A stretch of 64,000 nucleotides of DNA from Clusia tigrina (taxonomy: Eukaryota; Arthropoda; Insecta; Diptera; Clusiidae): positions 1,240,001-1,304,000 of the forward strand of contig CAKKTE020000605.1 of NCBI GenBank assembly GCA_920105625.2, written 5' to 3'. Position 1 is the first letter of the stretch. Every line of letters begins with the position of its first letter. Shown here in pieces: positions 33,216 to 45,602 of this stretch. A program made the translations under genes and the position numbers. A model generated the notes under the pieces. The model worked only from the letters and a program-made list of their open reading frames with translations. It did no database searches and was not told where the DNA came from.

Positions 33216-34735
33216 TTTATATGAATGTCGCTTGGTTGTATGGCTAAACAAATGAGGAAATTTTTATCGGGAAATGGGATTATCACTGAAAGACAATCTG
33301 GTTTTACACCAAGGCGGAGCTGCATAACGGCCCTAATTGATGTAGTAGAAGATATTCGGGTGACACTTGACTTGAGGAGTAATTCAAATACTTTAGACAA
33401 ATATGGCAAAATAGCAATTGGCCAATAGTCATTGTCTGACTTTTGCTACCTTCCAACATGTTGGAAATGTTGATGTCATTATCGCTGTATTAAAAATATG
33501 GGTAATGACCGGAAGCAGCCCAGGAAGAAGTGCCTTAACAAAAACGGGATGAATCTCATCAGTACCACAAGCATTCGACTTTACACTAAAAAAACACTCC
33601 AACCCATCCGACTCCTCTACACCACCAAAACCAAACATACACTCAGAAGACACAAGACTACAATAATCTAAATAACCATTCCCATGCACTGGTTCGATCG
33701 GGAGGTTAACAAACCTCTGATTCAGCTCGTTAAGATCAGAATCAATATTTGGAAGTGCACCGCTCTTCCCCAAGCTAATGCCCCGAATATGTCTCCACGT
33801 CTGATTGCTACTTACAGCATTAGAGAATTTACCCTCATAATATTTACATTTAGCAATCCTAACCTCCTTTATGACCTTCTTCTAAAGTTTCTATATGTTT
33901 CGCGAAAAATAGGTATCTTGTAACGTTTCCATCGTTTATATGCTGCGTCACGTAAGTCTATTAATGTCTTTATTTTATTGTTAAACCAAGGCCGTACTCC
34001 ATGGCGTATAGAGAGCACTTTTTCCGGAACAAATTCATCGAAAACTTGCTTAATGTTAGAATGCAGGTACTCCACTTTGTCATTTATTGAGGTCAACTGG
34101 ATTGAATCCCAATCGATTATTTTAAGTTTAAAATCAATTGTCAGAAAAATTAAGTCATGTTTAGAGAAACAAGTGGCTGAGAGCTGTTTATACAGTCTAA
34201 CCTTCCCTCTATCGTCAACAAAATATAAATCCAACAGTGAACTGTTAGTTTTTGTAAAATGAGTCGGTGACAATAAATTTTCCGAAACCAGACCCAATGC
34301 AGACATTTCAGATATCAATCCATTCTCAATCAAGACATTGCTGTTGTAGTCCCCTGCCACCACAATACTTTGAAAATGGTCTAGAAACAATTGCATATCA
34401 ATTCTACGATTCGGTCTATAAACACAACCAACAAGTAGACACTCAACACCATTGCAAACACTTAAGAATACATATTCAATTTCACTATCAATACCCGATT
34501 TACTGTGGATATGGCAAGCAATGTCATCCCGCACAAAAATAGCTACCCCCCATTCATCAATTTTGTTAACCAAGCTCTGTGCATTAATATGAAATATCTT
34601 TGTTCCCATTTGAATTCTGCTAAGAATACGAATCCTATCAAAGTTAGTTTCATTGGAATTCACTGAAGACTTAATTAAAGCATTCATATTTGCAGCAAGC
34701 AAGTAAAGGCATGGCAATACCGTAACGTAAGAATT
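33216..34735 (-). pseudogene. CR1/Jockey-like non-LTR fragment with internal inversion, unit A
   Basis: The minus-strand endonuclease (34717-33869) has KIFHINAQSLVNKIDE, then directly GVAIFVRDD, ECLLVGCVYRP, VVAGDYNSNVL and SKHDLIFLTIDF. The usual segment with the catalytic TETW-type Glu is missing between the first two. The linker and RT fingers (33773-33429) include SNACGTDEIHPVFVKALLPG and FPTCWKVAKV. ILPYLSKVFELLL (about 33409-33372) follows. The adjoining RT block is read on the plus strand instead (33246-33370: QMRKFLSGNGIITERQSGF, then RRSCITALIDVVEDI), so it is inverted. Nothing further of the RT is present. Confidence 0.78.
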
Positions 34736-34830
34736 AAGACTAACTAGAAGAAAATCGACCGAAAAATGACAAAGTTATAAGCAATTGAGTGAAGAAATCC
34801 AAATCCCAAATCGGTGAATCTACGTCTATT

Positions 34831-35078
34831 TTGTCGAGTCCATTGGCCCCAAATGATCCATATGTATGGTAAATAGTGGAGCGTCTCCTTTTTCAATAAC
34901 TTTCAGATGACCCTCTTGTTTACCCAGCTTTTTATTAAACAGTATACATTTTACGCAATTTTGAATTATCGTTTCCACTTTTTTTCGCAGGTGTGGTTTC
35001 AACGGTTACGTTATTATTGCGTAGTTTTCTACAAATTTACGGAAGTATCCTGTGAGTCCGAGGAGTGATTGCAGTTTC
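34831..35078 (-). pseudogene. gypsy pol fragment, unit B (757-bp deletion)
   Basis: Matches 30512-30677 joined to about 31434-31516. The join reads AGGTGTGG then TTTCAACGG. It removes most of RNase H and the start of integrase. Confidence 0.9.
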
Positions 35079-36186
35079 TTAATGAATGCACCATGGCACA
35101 CAAGCATTCTTTACAAGCCTTAAATCACACACTCAAAGATCTTAAAGGAAATGACAGACTTTTTGGAGGCGCTTTGGTTTTGTTTTCAGGCGATTTCAGG
35201 CAAACTCTACCTGTTATTGCATGTTCAACATACCCTAAAGAAATTAATGCATGCTTGAAATCATCCTTTTTATGGCGTAGCGTGCCTAAATTGAATTTGA
35301 CAACAAATATGAGAGTCCAAATATTAAACGATCCATCAGCAACCCTATTTTCTGCTCAATTATTGAAAATTGGAAATGGAACTATGAATGTTAATCCATT
35401 AAGTCAAACACTCATATTACCAGAAGATTTCGGTAATCATATCACATCAAGAGACGATTTGATAGCCAAAGTTTTTCCAAATTTACACGACAATTACAAC
35501 AATCATCATTGGTTAAGCGAAAGAGCAATATTGGCAGCCAAAAAAAGTAGATGTCGATGCAATCAATATCAAAATCCATGACATGCTTCCTATCGACTTG
35601 CTTTCTTTTAAATCCATTGATACAGTGGTCGACGAGAATGAAAGTGTCGATTATCCAACAGAGTTTTTAAATTCATTGGACTTACCAGGACTACCGCCAC
35701 ATATATTGAATTTAAAAATTGGTTCACCAATTATTCTATAAAGAAACCGAAACGCACCTCGATTATGTAACGGTACCAGATTGGTAATAAAAAAAAATTA
35801 TGGGCAACGTCTTCGAGGCAACCATTATCACCGGAAAATTTAAAGGAGAACTCGTTCTACTCCCACGTATACCAATAATTCCAACAGATGCCCCCATTCA
35901 ATTCAAACGATTGCAATTCCCAATTCGCTTAGCATTCGCCATAACGATCAACAATTCGCAAGGTCAAACGATGAGATTTTGCAGTTTAGATTTGGAAAAT
36001 CCGTGTTTTTCACACGGCAATTGTATGTGGCCTCCTCAAGAGTTGGGAAGCAGCAAAATTTTTTTATTTATACACCAGCAAGGGAAACGAAAAACACTGT
36101 CAATACATTGGCATTTCAATGAACTATTTTTCTACAACAATTTTTTTGATTCAATTAAAATTATTAATTTCATTCAATTTTTTTGA
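35069..36186 (+). pseudogene. Helitron helicase fragment, unit B
   Basis: Nearly identical to the unit A copy, with the same frameshift and stop. One visible change is Pro for Thr in the STYPKEI stretch (about 35233). The fragment starts at the same gypsy junction and has the same missing N-terminus, so it was duplicated with the unit rather than inserted independently. Confidence 0.88.
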
Positions 36187-36475
36187 TACAATTAAAATTA
36201 TTAATTTCACATTTTACTTTCTTTTTGTACATTAAAATAAGTTAATGATTCTATTTTATAACATTTTAATTTTTATTTTAATAAAGTTCAATTAAAATAT
36301 AACATAAGTTTATTTTTTATTTAGGACCATTTCTCTAAGTATTCTTAATATAGGATTAAACTTTATTTAAGACAATTTATTTAGGAATTCTTTATCATAT
36401 TCACATAATGCCAAACCAAACAAAAACTAAAGGCAAAACCGCGTTTGCAGAGTTCAGTTAGTATATATATACAAG

Positions 36476-36478
<3 letters not shown>

Positions 36479-36535
<57 letters not shown>

Positions 36536-36538
36536 TAA

Positions 36539-36589
<51 letters not shown>

Positions 36590-36715
36590 ATATGTGTATA
36601 TACTCGTATAAAATATTGTAAACGCAAATTTCCTGCCTGCAGCTCCGCGTGCCTTTTGCTAAATGCGACATAAAATTGCAGCTGCTGCTGCGTAGTCCTT
36701 TGATTTCTCCTGGTT
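36479..36715. repeat. (TA)n tract and short module, unit B
   Basis: TA tract at 36479-36584, about 20 bp shorter overall than in unit A because of microsatellite length change. The conserved module follows at 36610-36715. Confidence 0.9.
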
Positions 36716-36777
36716 AATTTTTTATTGTTTATTTGTGATTAAAATGAATTATCAAATAAAAAAAAATTAATTAATTT

Positions 36778-38297
36778 TTTATATGAATGTCGCTTGGTTG
36801 TATGGCTAAACAAATGAGGAAATTTTTATCGGGAAATGGGATTATCACTGAAAGACAATCTGGTTTTACACCAAGGCGGAGCTGCATAACGGCCCTAATT
36901 GATGTAGTAGAAGATATTCGGGTGACACTTGACTTGAGGAGTAATTCAAATACTTTAGACAAATATGGCAAAATAGCAATTGGCCAATAGTCATTGTCTG
37001 ACTTTTGCTACCTTCCAACATGTTGGAAATGTTGATGTCATTATCGCTGTATTAAAAATATGGGTAATGACCGGAAGCAGCCCAGGAAGAAGTGCCTTAA
37101 CAAAAACGGGATGAATCTCATCAGTACCACAAGCATTCGACTTTACACTAAAAAAACACTCCAACCCATCCGACTCCTCTACACCACCAAAACCAAACAT
37201 ACACTCAGAAGACACAAGACTACAATAATCTAAATAACCATTCCCATGCACTGGTTCGATCGGGAGGTTAACAAACCTCTGATTCAGCTCGTTAAGATCA
37301 GAATCAATATTTGGAAGTGCACCGCTCTTCCCCAAGCTAATGCCCCGAATATGTCTCCACGTCTGATTGCTACTTACAGCATTAGAGAATTTACCCTCAT
37401 AATATTTACATTTAGCAATCCTAACCTCCTTTATGACCTTCTTCTAAAGTTTCTATATGTTTCGCGAAAAATAGGTATCTTGTAACGTTTCCATCGTTTA
37501 TATGCTGCGTCACGTAAGTCTATTAATGTCTTTATTTTATTGTTAAACCAAGGCCGTACTCCATGGCGTATAGAGAGCACTTTTTCCGGAACAAATTCAT
37601 CGAAAACTTGCTTAATGTTAGAATGCAGGTACTCCACTTTGTCATTTATTGAGGTCAACTGGATTGAATCCCAATCGATTATTTTAAGTTTAAAATCAAT
37701 TGTCAGAAAAATTAAGTCATGTTTAGAGAAACAAGTGGCTGAGAGCTGTTTATACAGTCTAACCTTCCCTCTATCGTCAACAAAATATAAATCCAACAGT
37801 GAACTGTTAGTTTTTGTAAAATGAGTCGGTGACAATAAATTTTCCGAAACCAGACCCAATGCAGACATTTCAGATATCAATCCATTCTCAATCAAGACAT
37901 TGCTGTTGTAGTCCCCTGCCACCACAATACTTTGAAAATGGTCTAGAAACAATTGCATATCAATTCTACGATTCGGTCTATAAACACAACCAACAAGTAG
38001 ACACTCAACACCATTGCAAACACTTAAGAATACATATTCAATTTCACTATCAATACCCGATTTACTGTGGATATGGCAAGCAATGTCATCCCGCACAAAA
38101 ATAGCTACCCCCCATTCATCAATTTTGTTAACCAAGCTCTGTGCATTAATATGAAATATCTTTGTTCCCATTTGAATTCTGCTAAGAATACGAATCCTAT
38201 CAAAGTTAGTTTCATTGGAATTCACTGAAGACTTAATTAAAGCATTCATATTTGCAGCAAGCAAGTAAAGGCATGGCAATATCGTAACGTAAGAATT
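36778..38297 (-). pseudogene. CR1-like fragment with inversion, unit B
   Basis: Same structure as 33216-34735, including the inverted RT block (36787-36990, plus strand), the minus-strand linker (37335-36991) and endonuclease (38279-37431). Essentially no coding differences from unit A are visible. Confidence 0.85.
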
Positions 38298-38392
38298 AAG
38301 ACTAACTAGAAGAAAATCGACCGAAAAATGACAAAGTTATAAGCAATTGAGTGAAGAAATCCAAATCCCAAATCGGTGAATCTACGTCTATT

Positions 38393-38936
38393 TTGTCGAG
38401 TCCATTGGCCCCAAATGATCCATATGTATGGTAAATAGTGGAGCGTCTCCTTTTTCAATAACTTTCAGATGACCCTCTTGTTTACCCAGCTTTTTATTAA
38501 ACAGTATACATTTTACGCAATTTTGAATTATCGTTTCCACTTTTTTTCGCAGGTGTGGTTTCAACGGTTACGTTATTATTGCGTAGTTTTCTACAAATTT
38601 ACGGAAGTATCCTGTGAGTCCGAGGAGTGATTGCAGTTTCTTAATGAATGCACCATGGCACACAAGCATTCTTTACAAGCCTTAAATCACACACTCAAAG
38701 ATCTTAAAGGAAATGACAGACTTTTTGGAGGCGCTTTGGTTTTGTTTTCAGGCGATTTCAGGCAAACTCTACCTGTTATTGCATGTTCAACATACCCTAA
38801 AGAAATTAATGCATGCTTGAAATCATCCTTTTTATGGCGTAGCGTGCCTAAATTGAATTTGACAACAAATATGAGAGTCCAAATATTAAACGATCCATCA
38901 GCAACCCTATTTTCTGCTCAATTATTGAAAATTGGA
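38393..38936. pseudogene. array unit C: gypsy fragment plus truncated Helitron
   Basis: 38393-38640 is the deleted gypsy fragment as in B. 38631-38936 is the first about 100 codons of the Helitron frame, carrying the same STYPKEI variant as B. The copy stops at KIG where a poly-T run (the poly-A of a minus-strand insertion) begins. Confidence 0.88.
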
Positions 38937-39844
38937 ATTTTTTTTTTTTTTTTTTAATATCCAAATATTTTATTGCAATCTGTTGCATTCAATCACATTC
39001 AGCAATATTTAATAACTTAAGACTAATTTTTGTATTTACTGTCTTTTATGGACTACACCCAGTGGTGCAGCCATTGATTATTAGCACAGGAGATCTGTTG
39101 TGGATTTTCTCTTCAGTCGGATGAAAGTGAAGGGGTTGGAAGTGAGTTCCGATGTCAGTGGATTTGGGTGGACTAGGAGTCTCAGATTGTGCGAAGTAGA
39201 GAGCTTTTTTATTTCTTGAGCGACTGTAGGAACTTTGAGGTCACGATGGATTTGGTTGTTTGTGACATAATAGGGCGCGTTTACAATCATTCTTAGGGTC
39301 TTTGATTGGAATCTTTGAAGTATTTCAACATTGGAAGTTGCCGCAGTGCCCCACAGCTAAATACCGTATGTCCAAACTGGTTTTAAAATTGCTGAGTACA
39401 AGAGCAATTTGCTATCGATTGAGACTTTGGAGTTTCGATTCAAGAGCCAGTGTAGATTTCTGAGCTTTATACCAAGTGATTTTCGTTTTGTAAATATATG
39501 TGTTTTCCAAGTTAATCTTCTGTCGAGGTGCATCCCCAGGTATCTAGCCTCATTACATTGGCGTATATTTATGCCGTTGAGTTTAACGGGTGGGCAGATG
39601 TTTCGTTTGAGAGTGAATGTAACCTGGACTGATTTTGTTTCGTTCAACTTGATTTTCCATTTTTTTAGCCAGTCAGTAATTTTGTTTAGCCCACTCTGGA
39701 TTTTAGAGGATGCTAAGTGTGGGAGAGTGTCAACAGCTAAGACAGCAGTGTCATCTGCAAAGGTACCTATGGTGACTCCTTCAGCTGATGGTAAGTCGTA
39801 CGTGTGAAGTAGATAAAGTATTGGGCCCATGACACTTCCTTGGG
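38937..39844 (-). mobile_element. 5'-truncated Jockey-type insertion with poly-A
   Basis: A T-run at 38937-38955 marks the poly-A of a minus-strand element. The coding part (39830-39357, then about 39290-39081) matches the plus-strand copy at 46754-47520 very closely: MGPILYLLHTYDLPSAEGV, FADDTAVLAVD, EARYLGMHLDRRLTWKTHIF and LKPVWTYGI. It is truncated at the GVPQGSVMGP region. The 5' junction shares CCCC between element and target (39841-39844), typical microhomology of truncated target-primed insertions. A stop follows WTYGI (39357). Left and right flanks come from different array positions. Confidence 0.88.
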
Positions 39845-40033
39845 GAGAAAACTCTCAAAATTGGCTGTTTCGTGAGTTTATTCTTAATCTCTTCAATCGC
39901 GTTTATTTCAGCTTGTGCTATTTCGAATTTTGAGTTTTTTCTGAGCAGGTCTGTCAACGGTTACGTTATTATTGCGTAGTTTTCTACAAATTTACGGAAG
40001 TATCCTGTGAGTCCGAGGAGTGATTGCAGTTTC
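39845..40033 (-). pseudogene. gypsy pol fragment, unit D
   Basis: Corresponds to about 31324-31516 of unit A without the 757-bp deletion seen in B and C. A few substitutions and a one-base insertion (CTATTTCGAAT instead of CTATTCGAAT) distinguish it. Unit D therefore does not derive directly from B or C. Confidence 0.85.
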
Positions 40034-41141
40034 TTAATGAATGCACCATGGCACACAAGCATTCTTTACAAGCCTTAAATCACACACTCAAAGATCTTAA
40101 AGGAAATGACAGACTTTTTGGAGGCGCTTTGGTTTTGTTTTCAGGCGATTTCAGGCAAACTCTACCTGTTATTGCATGTTCAACATACGCTAAAGAAATG
40201 AATGCATGCTTGAAATCATCCTTTTTATGGCGTAGCGTGCCTAAATTGAATTTGACAACAAATATGAGAGTCCAAATATTAAACGATCCATCAGCAACCC
40301 TATTTTCTGCTCAATTATTGAAAATTGGAAATGGAACTATGAATGTTAATCCATTAAGTCAAACACTCATATTACCAGAAGATTTCGGTAATCATATCAC
40401 ATCAAGAGACGATTTGATAGCCAAAGTTTTTCCAAATTTACACGACAATTACAACAATCATCATTGGTTAAGCGAAAGAGCAATATTGGCAGCCAAAAAA
40501 AGTAGATGTCGATGCAATCAATATCAAAATCCATGACATGCTTCCTATCGACTTGCTTTCTTTTAAATCCATTGATACAGTGGTCGACGAGAATGAAAGT
40601 GTCGATTATCCAACAGAGTTTTTAAATTCATTGGACTTACCAGGACTACCGCCACATATATTGAATTTAAAAATTGGTTCACCAATTATTCTATAAAGAA
40701 ACCGAAACGCACCTCGATTATGTAACGGTACCAGATTGGTAATAAAAAAAAAATTATGGGCAACGTCTTCGAGGCAACCATTATCACCGGAAAATTTAAA
40801 GGAGAACTCGTTCTACTCCCACGTATACCAATAATTCCAACAGATGCCCCATTCAATTCAAACGATTGCAATTCCCAATTCGCTTAGCATTCGCCATAAC
40901 GATCAACAATTCGCAAGGTCAAACGATGAGATTTTGCAGTTTAGATTTGGAAAATCCGTGTTTTTCACACGGCAATTGTATGTGGCCTCCTCAAGAGTTG
41001 GGAAGCAGCAAAATTTATTTATATATACACCAGCAAGGGAAACGAAAAACACTGTCAATACATTGGCATTTCAATGAACTATTTTTCTACAACAATTTTT
41101 TTGATTCAATTAAAATTATTAATTTCATTCAATTTTTTTGA
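40024..41141 (+). pseudogene. Helitron helicase fragment, unit D
   Basis: Same layout as unit A. Variants include Ala in STYAKEM and a one-base loss near 40848 (GATGCCCCATTC), which puts the following C-terminal block in two frames (40844-41077 and 40866-41141). Confidence 0.87.
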
Positions 41142-41429
41142 TACAATTAAAAATATTAATTTCACATTTTACTTTCTTCTTGTACATTAAAATAAGTTAA
41201 TGATTCTATTTTATAACATTTTAATTTTTATTTTAATAAAGTTCAATTAAAATATAACATAAGTTTATTTTTTATTTAGGACCATTTCTCTAAGTATTCT
41301 TAATATAGGATTAAACTTTATTTAAGACAATTTATTTAGGAATTCTTTATCATATTTACATAATGCCAAACCAAACAAAAACTAAAGGCAAAACCGCGTT
41401 TGCAGAGTTCAGTTAGTATAGTATACAAG

Positions 41430-41751
<322 letters not shown>

Positions 41752-41813
41752 AATTTTTTATTGTTTATTTGTGATTAAAATGAATTATTAAATAAAAAAA
41801 AATTAATTAATTT

Positions 41814-43323
41814 TTTATATGAATGTCGCTTGGTTGTATGGCTAAACAAATGAGGAAATTTTTATCGGGAAATGGGATTATCACTGAAAGACAATCTGGT
41901 TTTACACCAAGGCGGAGCTGCATAACGGCCCTAATTGATGTAGTAGAAGATATTCGGGTGACACTTGACTTGAGGAGTAATTCAAATACTTTAGACAAAT
42001 ATGGCAAAATAGCAATTGGCCAATAGTCATTGTCTGACTTTTGCTACCTTCCAACATGTTGGAAATATTGATGTCATTATCGCTGTATTAAAAATAGGGG
42101 TAATGACCGGAAGCAGCCCAGGAAGAAGTGCCTTAACAAAAACGGGATGAATCTCATCAGTACCACAAGCATTCGACTTTACACTAAAAAAACACTCCAA
42201 CCCATCCGACTCCTCTACACCACCAAAACCAAACATACACTCAGAAGACACAAGACTACAATAATCTAAATAACCATTCCCATGCACTGGTTCGATCGGG
42301 AGGTTAACAAACCTCTGATTCAGCTCGTTAAGATCAGAATCAATATTTGGAAGTGCACCGCTCTTCCCCAAGCTAATGCCCCGAATATGTCTCCACGTCT
42401 GATTGCTACTTACAGCATTAGAGAATTTACCCTCATAATATTTACATTTAGCAATCCTAACCTCCTTTATGACCTTCTTCTAAAGTTTCGCGAAAAATAG
42501 GTATCTTGTAACGTTTCCATCGTTTATATGCTGCGTCACGTAAGTCTATTAATGTCTTTATTTTATTGTTAAACCAAGGCCGTACTCCATGGCGTATAGA
42601 GAGCACTTTTTCCGGAACAAATTCATCGAAAACTTGCTTAATGTTAGAATGCAGGTACTCCACTTTGTCATTTATTGAGGTCAACTGGATTGAATCCCAA
42701 TCGATTATTTTAAGTTTAAAATCAATTGTCAGAAAAATTAAGTCATGTTTAGAGAAACAAGTGGCTGAGAGCTGTTTATACAGTCTAACCTTCCCTCTAT
42801 CGTCAACAAAATATAAATCCAACAGTGAACTGTTACTTTTTGTAAAATGAGTCGGTGACAATAAATTTTCCGAAACCAGACCCAATGCAGACATTTCAGA
42901 TATCAATCCATTCTCAATCAAGACATTGCTGTTGTAGTCCCCTGCCACCACAATACTTTGAAAATGGTCTAGAAACAATTGCATATCAATTCTACGATTC
43001 GGTCTATAAACACAACCAACAAGTAGACACTCAACACCATTGCAAACACTTAAGAATACATATTCAATTTCACTATCAATACCCGATTTACTGTGGATAT
43101 GGCAAGCAATGTCATCCCGTACAAAAATAGCTACCCCCCATTCATCAATTTTGTTAACCAAGCTCTGTGCATTAATATGAAATATCTTTGTTCCCATTTG
43201 AATTCTGCTAAGAATACGAATCCTATCAAAGTTAGTTTCATTGGAATTCACTGAAGACTTAATTAAAGCATTCATATTTGCAGCAAGCAAGTAAAGGCAT
43301 GGCAATACCGTAACGTAAGAATT
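41814..43323 (-). pseudogene. CR1-like fragment with inversion, unit D
   Basis: As in units A and B, but lacking the 7-nt CTATATG stretch of AAAGTTTCTATATGTTTCGCG (here AAAGTTTCGCG, near 42485). This changes the end of the open frame. Other changes include ITPIFNTAIMTSIF in the linker frame. Confidence 0.85.
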
Positions 43324-43509
43324 AAGACCAACTAGAAGAAAATCGACCGAAAAATAACAAAGTTATAAGCAATTGAGTGAATAAATCCAAATCCCAAATC
43401 GGTGAATCTACGTCTATTTTGTTGGAGGACAAAATTGCCACACACGTAACAGAAATTATTTGGATTGTTTACGCACTTAAATTCTTTTTTTCTTTTAGGC
43501 ATTTTGGAA

Positions 43510-43770
43510 AATATGGATTGGATTTAACATGAAATGACCACAGAAGATTCAGATGATGATAATGTTGCTGAAAATACAGAGTTTATTTCATAGAACGATG
43601 CAATACGTGCGGTAAAGACACTGATCAAATGAAATGAGTACAATGAGAAGTTCTCAAATAAACATGTTTCACAGCTCCTCGAACTATGATTGAACATAGT
43701 AAAATTGCATTTTAACACATGATTCAGTCAAAAAAAAGGTCACCGATTATTTAACTGGTACAAAGACTAA
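43510..43770 (+). pseudogene. possible pogo/Tigger-type transposase C-terminal remnant
   Basis: Plus-strand frame pieces AIRAVKTLIK, NEYNEKFSNKHVSQLLEL and, at the end, QKKGHRLFNWYKD (a frameshifted version of the QKKxxDYF tail). These resemble the C-terminal end of pogo/Tigger-like transposases. Stops interrupt it. Weak assignment based on motif resemblance. Confidence 0.35.
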
Positions 43771-44729
43771 TTAAATGCCATCCAAATTCCTTTTTTATAA
43801 CTTTTTCTTGTATTTAAGAAGCCATTGTATGAAATACATACGCAAAAAGGTTGAAATATCAATAAAACATACATATATATAATGTTTGTAAATACACCGA
43901 TTTTTTCTTATTTCATGTATATTTATACATATGTACACTTTTTAAATTACACTATTGTCCTTAAAAAGTTGATAATTTAGTTGACAAAAACAAACTTTTG
44001 TGATTCTCTACTATACTCCCTTTGTGCTCCCAAAGGTTGTTAAAGGGAGTTCTATTAGAAAAAACACATTTTTCTCTCAGAGAAAACAGCTATTGAACTT
44101 TTCAATCTGACCTCCCCTCCAATGAGATGCCTATCTAAAAAGGGTGCCAAATTGAGTTCTCCAGGGAGCAATGAAAACTCGCCTTGAAGACTACGGGGAG
44201 TACTACGAGGATGATCCCCTTCCTGCTGGGTCAGGCTTACTCATACAATTAAAGGACGGAGCTACCGCTATGACATAGTTAAATGAATCAGAGAACTCAT
44301 TAGATATGCAGAGCTTAAGAAATGAAATCATTTGAAATAAATTATAAATTATATGGACTTTATCATATCACAACCACGTTTTGTATGCCTTACAAACTAT
44401 TTGCAAATAGTCTCGGGAATATATTAATTGAGTGTTTTTTGACTACTTGAATTTGTTTAAAGTAACTTAAAAGTTAAGACGTGTCAAGCATATTCATTTT
44501 TTTTTTATTTTTTTTTTTATTTTACTTTATAAAATAACAAGTTATAATAATAAAGTTGTATAACTAGCAGCACTTATTTATTTATAGATTGCTTTGGAAA
44601 CTTAAATTAAAAGAAGTTATGGCATCTATTGAGTGCAAAATATACACAACTTCCAGATACCCTTCCGTCATTCTATTTAAAAATTATCTCAAAATAAAGT
44701 TTAGTTAAATGCAATTGGCGAAATTTCTT
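43771..44729. other. AT-rich, no gene recognised
   Basis: AT-rich sequence with T-runs near 44500-44520. A GC-richer patch at 44160-44270 (GAAGACTACGGGGAGTACTA) encodes nothing I recognise. Confidence 0.5.
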
Positions 44730-45560
44730 ACAATGCTAAATAGTAAAAATGGAAGCAGCACGGAGCTGCAGTGGCTAAGACATTTAAAAGATTTCGGCTG
44801 TCAAATTATGCCATGACTTACATCAAAAATTTAGAGAAAACTTTGATCCCCAATCAATACGGAACACCTTAAAAAGAGCTGGTTATCATGGACGTATACC
44901 ATTCATTTCGGCTGTGAATAAAAAAGGGATAATTTTGGAATAGCGTGATATTTAGTGGCGAATCAAAGTTTAACCTATTTGGCTCAGATGGCCAACAAAA
45001 AATTTGGCGAAAACCAAACAGAGCTACAAGAAAATAATGTAATCACAACAGTGAAATACGGCGGCGGTAATCCTATATTGTGGGGGTATATGGCTTTATC
45101 TGGAGTCGGTAATCTCGTATTTATTGATGAGAAAATAGAGAAGCACTGTATAAGAACTTTTTAGAGGAAAATTTTAGCTCCCAGTGTTGAGAAGTTGGGG
45201 TTGAAAGGGAAACCATTTATGTTCCAACAAGCTAACGGACCCGAAGCATACATCGTTTCCTAATATACCATTGCAAACTATTTAAAACACCTCCACAGTC
45301 GCCAGATATGAATCCGTTTGAATACAATTGGTACTTATTGGAAAAAAAAATACGGAATTATCACATAACATCAAAGAATTGGCTTAAGGACGTCATACGC
45401 ACAGAATGGGCAAATATAACATCCGAGGAAACATCCAACTTAGTTGGAAGTATGTGCAGACTTTTACAAGAAGTTATTCAAGCCAACGGAGATCTAACCA
45501 AATATTGGGTGTTCAAACATAGTACCTATATTGCAATTTTTCACATGTGTGCCTAAACTT
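44730..45560 (+). pseudogene. Tc1-type transposase, decayed
   Basis: Plus-strand fragments in order. A helix-turn-helix relic (NTLKRAGYHGRIPFI, about 44860) is followed by SGESKFNLFGSDGQQKIWRK, where the first catalytic Asp of SDESKF is Gly. TTVKYGGGNPILWGYMALSG comes next. FMFQQANGPEAYIV follows, where QQDNDPKH normally holds the second Asp. Last are SPDMNPFEYNWYLLEKKI, which retains the third acidic residue, and TSNLVGSMCRLLQEVIQANG. Frameshifts separate them. Two of three catalytic residues are lost, so it is dead. Inverted repeats were not resolved. Confidence 0.75.
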
Positions 45561-45602
45561 TTTTGATTCACTTTATGTACATATTTTAACAACTTGGTTA
45601 AC

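Noticed and set aside
34267..34542. 91-codon plus-strand ORF, repeated in each array unit
   Set aside because: Antisense shadow of the CR1-like endonuclease frame; it repeats only because the unit repeats.
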